DNA of 6,428 nt, from positions 1 through 6,428 of the forward strand of contig JAITMI010000163.1 of NCBI GenBank assembly GCA_031277435.1, written 5' to 3'. Shown here piece by piece: positions 5,150 through 6,428 of this stretch. The notes below the pieces were generated by a model. The model saw only the letters and a program-made list of their open reading frames with translations. It was not told the origin of the DNA and searched no databases. Position 1 is the stretch's first letter. Each line of letters starts with the position of its first letter. Position numbers and translations under genes: made by a program. The stretch is from Pseudomonadales bacterium. GTDB lineage: Bacteria; Pseudomonadota; Gammaproteobacteria; Pseudomonadales; Pseudohongiellaceae.

Positions 5150-6428
5150 GCAGCAAGCACAGCCACAAGCAAGACAAGACCAAAGACCAGGCCGAGCCGG
5201 TCGAAACGCAAAGCCCAGCCACGGCGGCGGAAGCCAGCGCTTACGATCTGATCGTGATCGGCAGCGGCCCAGCCGGGGAATCCGCCACCATGAACGCGGT
5301 GAAGCAGGGCAAAAAAGTGGCGATCGTGTGCGACAAACCGCGCGCTGGCGGCAACTGCACCTATTTAGGCACGATTCCCTCCAAGGCGCTGCGCCACGGC
5401 GTGCGGCAGGTGATCCGCTACAACACCAACCCGATGTTCCGCGAGTTCGGCGACGCCCGCCACATCACCTTCCAGCAATTGATGAAACACGCCTACCGCG
5501 TGGTGGAAGAACAAAGCCTGTTGCGCAACGACTATTACGAGCACAACTCGGTGCCGGTGTATCACGGCAGCGCCAGCTTTCTCGACGCGCACAGCATCCA
5601 GGTGGCACAGGGCAAGCAAAAGCTGCGCCTGAGCGCCGATTACTTTCTGATCGCCACCGGCGCGCGGCCCTATCGCCCGGCCACGGTCGATTTTCTGCAT
5701 CCGAGGGTGTTCGACAGCGACACCATCCTCGACCTCGATTTCACCCCGCGCAAAGTCACCATCGTCGGCGCTGGCGTAATCGGCTGCGAATACGCCTCGA
5801 TCTTCGGCGGCCTCGGCGCCAGGGTCGAATTGATCAACCCCGCCGCCTCCTTGCTGGCCTTCCTCGACACGGAAATTTCCGAAGCGCTCAGCTATCACCT
5901 GCGCGACACCGGCGTGCGCTGCCGCCACCAGGAACATTTCAGCCACATCGAATACTTCGACGACCACATCATCACCCACCTGCAATCAGGCAAGAAGATC
6001 AAAAGCGACATCGTGCTGTGGGCCAACGGCCGTACCGGCAATACCGACCGTCTCAATCTGGCCTGCCTCGACATCGAACCCAACAGTCGCGGCCAACTGG
6101 AAGTGAACGAGCGTTACCAAACCAAGGTGCCGCACATTTCCGCCGCCGGCGACGTAATCGGCTGGCCAGCGCTCGCCAGCGCCGCCTACGACCAAGGCCG
6201 CGCCGCCACCAACGCCATGTTCAACCCAGAGGCGTTTTTTGAATTGCAGGAAATCCCCAACGGCATCTACACCATCCCCGAAATCAGCACCATCGGCATG
6301 AACGAGCGCGAGCTGACCGAAAAGAAAATCCCCTACGAAGTCGGCAAAGCCTTCTTCCGCAACATCGCCCGCGCCCAGATCACCGGCGACGAAGTCGGGA
6401 TGCTCAAACTGATTTTCCATTTCGATAC
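5146..6428 (+). CDS. sthA: Soluble pyridine nucleotide transhydrogenase SthA (3' end beyond right edge)
   Basis: SthA is a cytosolic FAD enzyme that transfers hydride between NADPH and NAD, usually draining excess NADPH. The 427 complete codons seen align along their length with E. coli SthA. They include FAD-binding GSGPAG (39-44), GGNCTYLGTIPSKALRH (68-84), NAD(P)-binding GAGVIGCEYASIF (208-220), ANGRTGNT (293-300), AAGDVIGWPALASAAYDQGR (333-352) and GIYTIPEIS (373-381). As in E. coli SthA, Thr (T76) replaces the second cysteine of the CxxxxC disulfide of related lipoamide dehydrogenases. This separates it from Lpd and glutathione reductase. About 70 C-terminal residues, including most of the dimer interface domain, are cut off. 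A hydrophilic N-terminal tail of about 31 residues, rich in Lys, Gln, Glu and Ala, precedes the FAD domain and is absent from E. coli SthA. ATG 5146 is the only credible start. It overlaps the apbE stop by 4 nt, indicating translational coupling, with GAGG 4 nt upstream. Confidence 0.96.
   Translation, partial: MSSKHSHKQDKTKDQAEPVETQSPATAAEASAYDLIVIGSGPAGESATMNAVKQGKKVAIVCDKPRAGGNCTYLGTIPSKALRHGVRQVIRYNTNPMFREFGDARHITFQQLMKHAYRVVEEQSLLRNDYYEHNSVPVYHGSASFLDAHSIQVAQGKQKLRLSADYFLIATGARPYRPATVDFLHPRVFDSDTILDLDFTPRKVTIVGAGVIGCEYASIFGGLGARVELINPAASLLAFLDTEISEALSYHLRDTGVRCRHQEHFSHIEYFDDHIITHLQSGKKIKSDIVLWANGRTGNTDRLNLACLDIEPNSRGQLEVNERYQTKVPHISAAGDVIGWPALASAAYDQGRAATNAMFNPEAFFELQEIPNGIYTIPEISTIGMNERELTEKKIPYEVGKAFFRNIARAQITGDEVGMLKLIFHFD

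Noticed and set aside
5328..6242. A 304-codon plus-strand frame inside sthA, and minus-strand frames opposite it
   Set aside because: The sthA frame carries the FAD and NAD(P) motifs in order and matches the family along its whole length. The other frames show only Arg/Pro/His-rich low-complexity translation.

Overview
The window looks like chromosomal DNA from a GC-rich gammaproteobacterium. The evidence is the close match of Mfd and the soluble transhydrogenase to their enterobacterial and pseudomonad counterparts, and the gene neighbourhood mfd / gap / apbE / sthA, which resembles the mfd-gap-nqr-apbE-sth neighbourhood of Pseudomonas. I cannot name the genus from sequence alone. All genes read as intact core genes with similar codon use. 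I saw no insertion sequence, phage gene, RNA gene, CRISPR array or cargo island.

Layout: bases 1-2382 (minus strand) encode the first 794 residues of the transcription-repair coupling factor Mfd; its C-terminus lies beyond the left edge. Bases 2383-2582 are a divergent control region. It holds an imperfect inverted-repeat element in the presumed mfd leader, a -10-like box for mfd, a good sigma70-type promoter facing right, a short tandem repeat in the rightward leader and a Shine-Dalgarno sequence. From 2583 to the right edge there are three tightly packed plus-strand genes: a glyceraldehyde-3-phosphate dehydrogenase with a long N-terminal extension (gap), a membrane-anchored FMN transferase (apbE), and a soluble NAD(P) transhydrogenase (sthA), which is cut by the right edge. 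The gap-apbE spacing is 26 nt, and apbE-sthA overlap by ATGA. I therefore read gap-apbE-sthA as one operon.

The operon has a pyridine-nucleotide and flavin theme. The GAPDH oxidises or reduces triose phosphate with NAD(P), and SthA re-equilibrates NADPH and NADH. ApbE attaches FMN to redox proteins such as the NqrB/NqrC or RnfD/RnfG subunits. The most interesting features are three. The nqr genes that usually give apbE its context are absent from between gap and apbE. The GAPDH has Arg-Arg where NAD-specific enzymes carry the coenzyme-selecting Asp, together with an extra N-terminal region of about 135 residues. A small inverted-repeat element sits in the mfd leader. I found no convincing undescribed system; the window is mostly ordinary housekeeping DNA.
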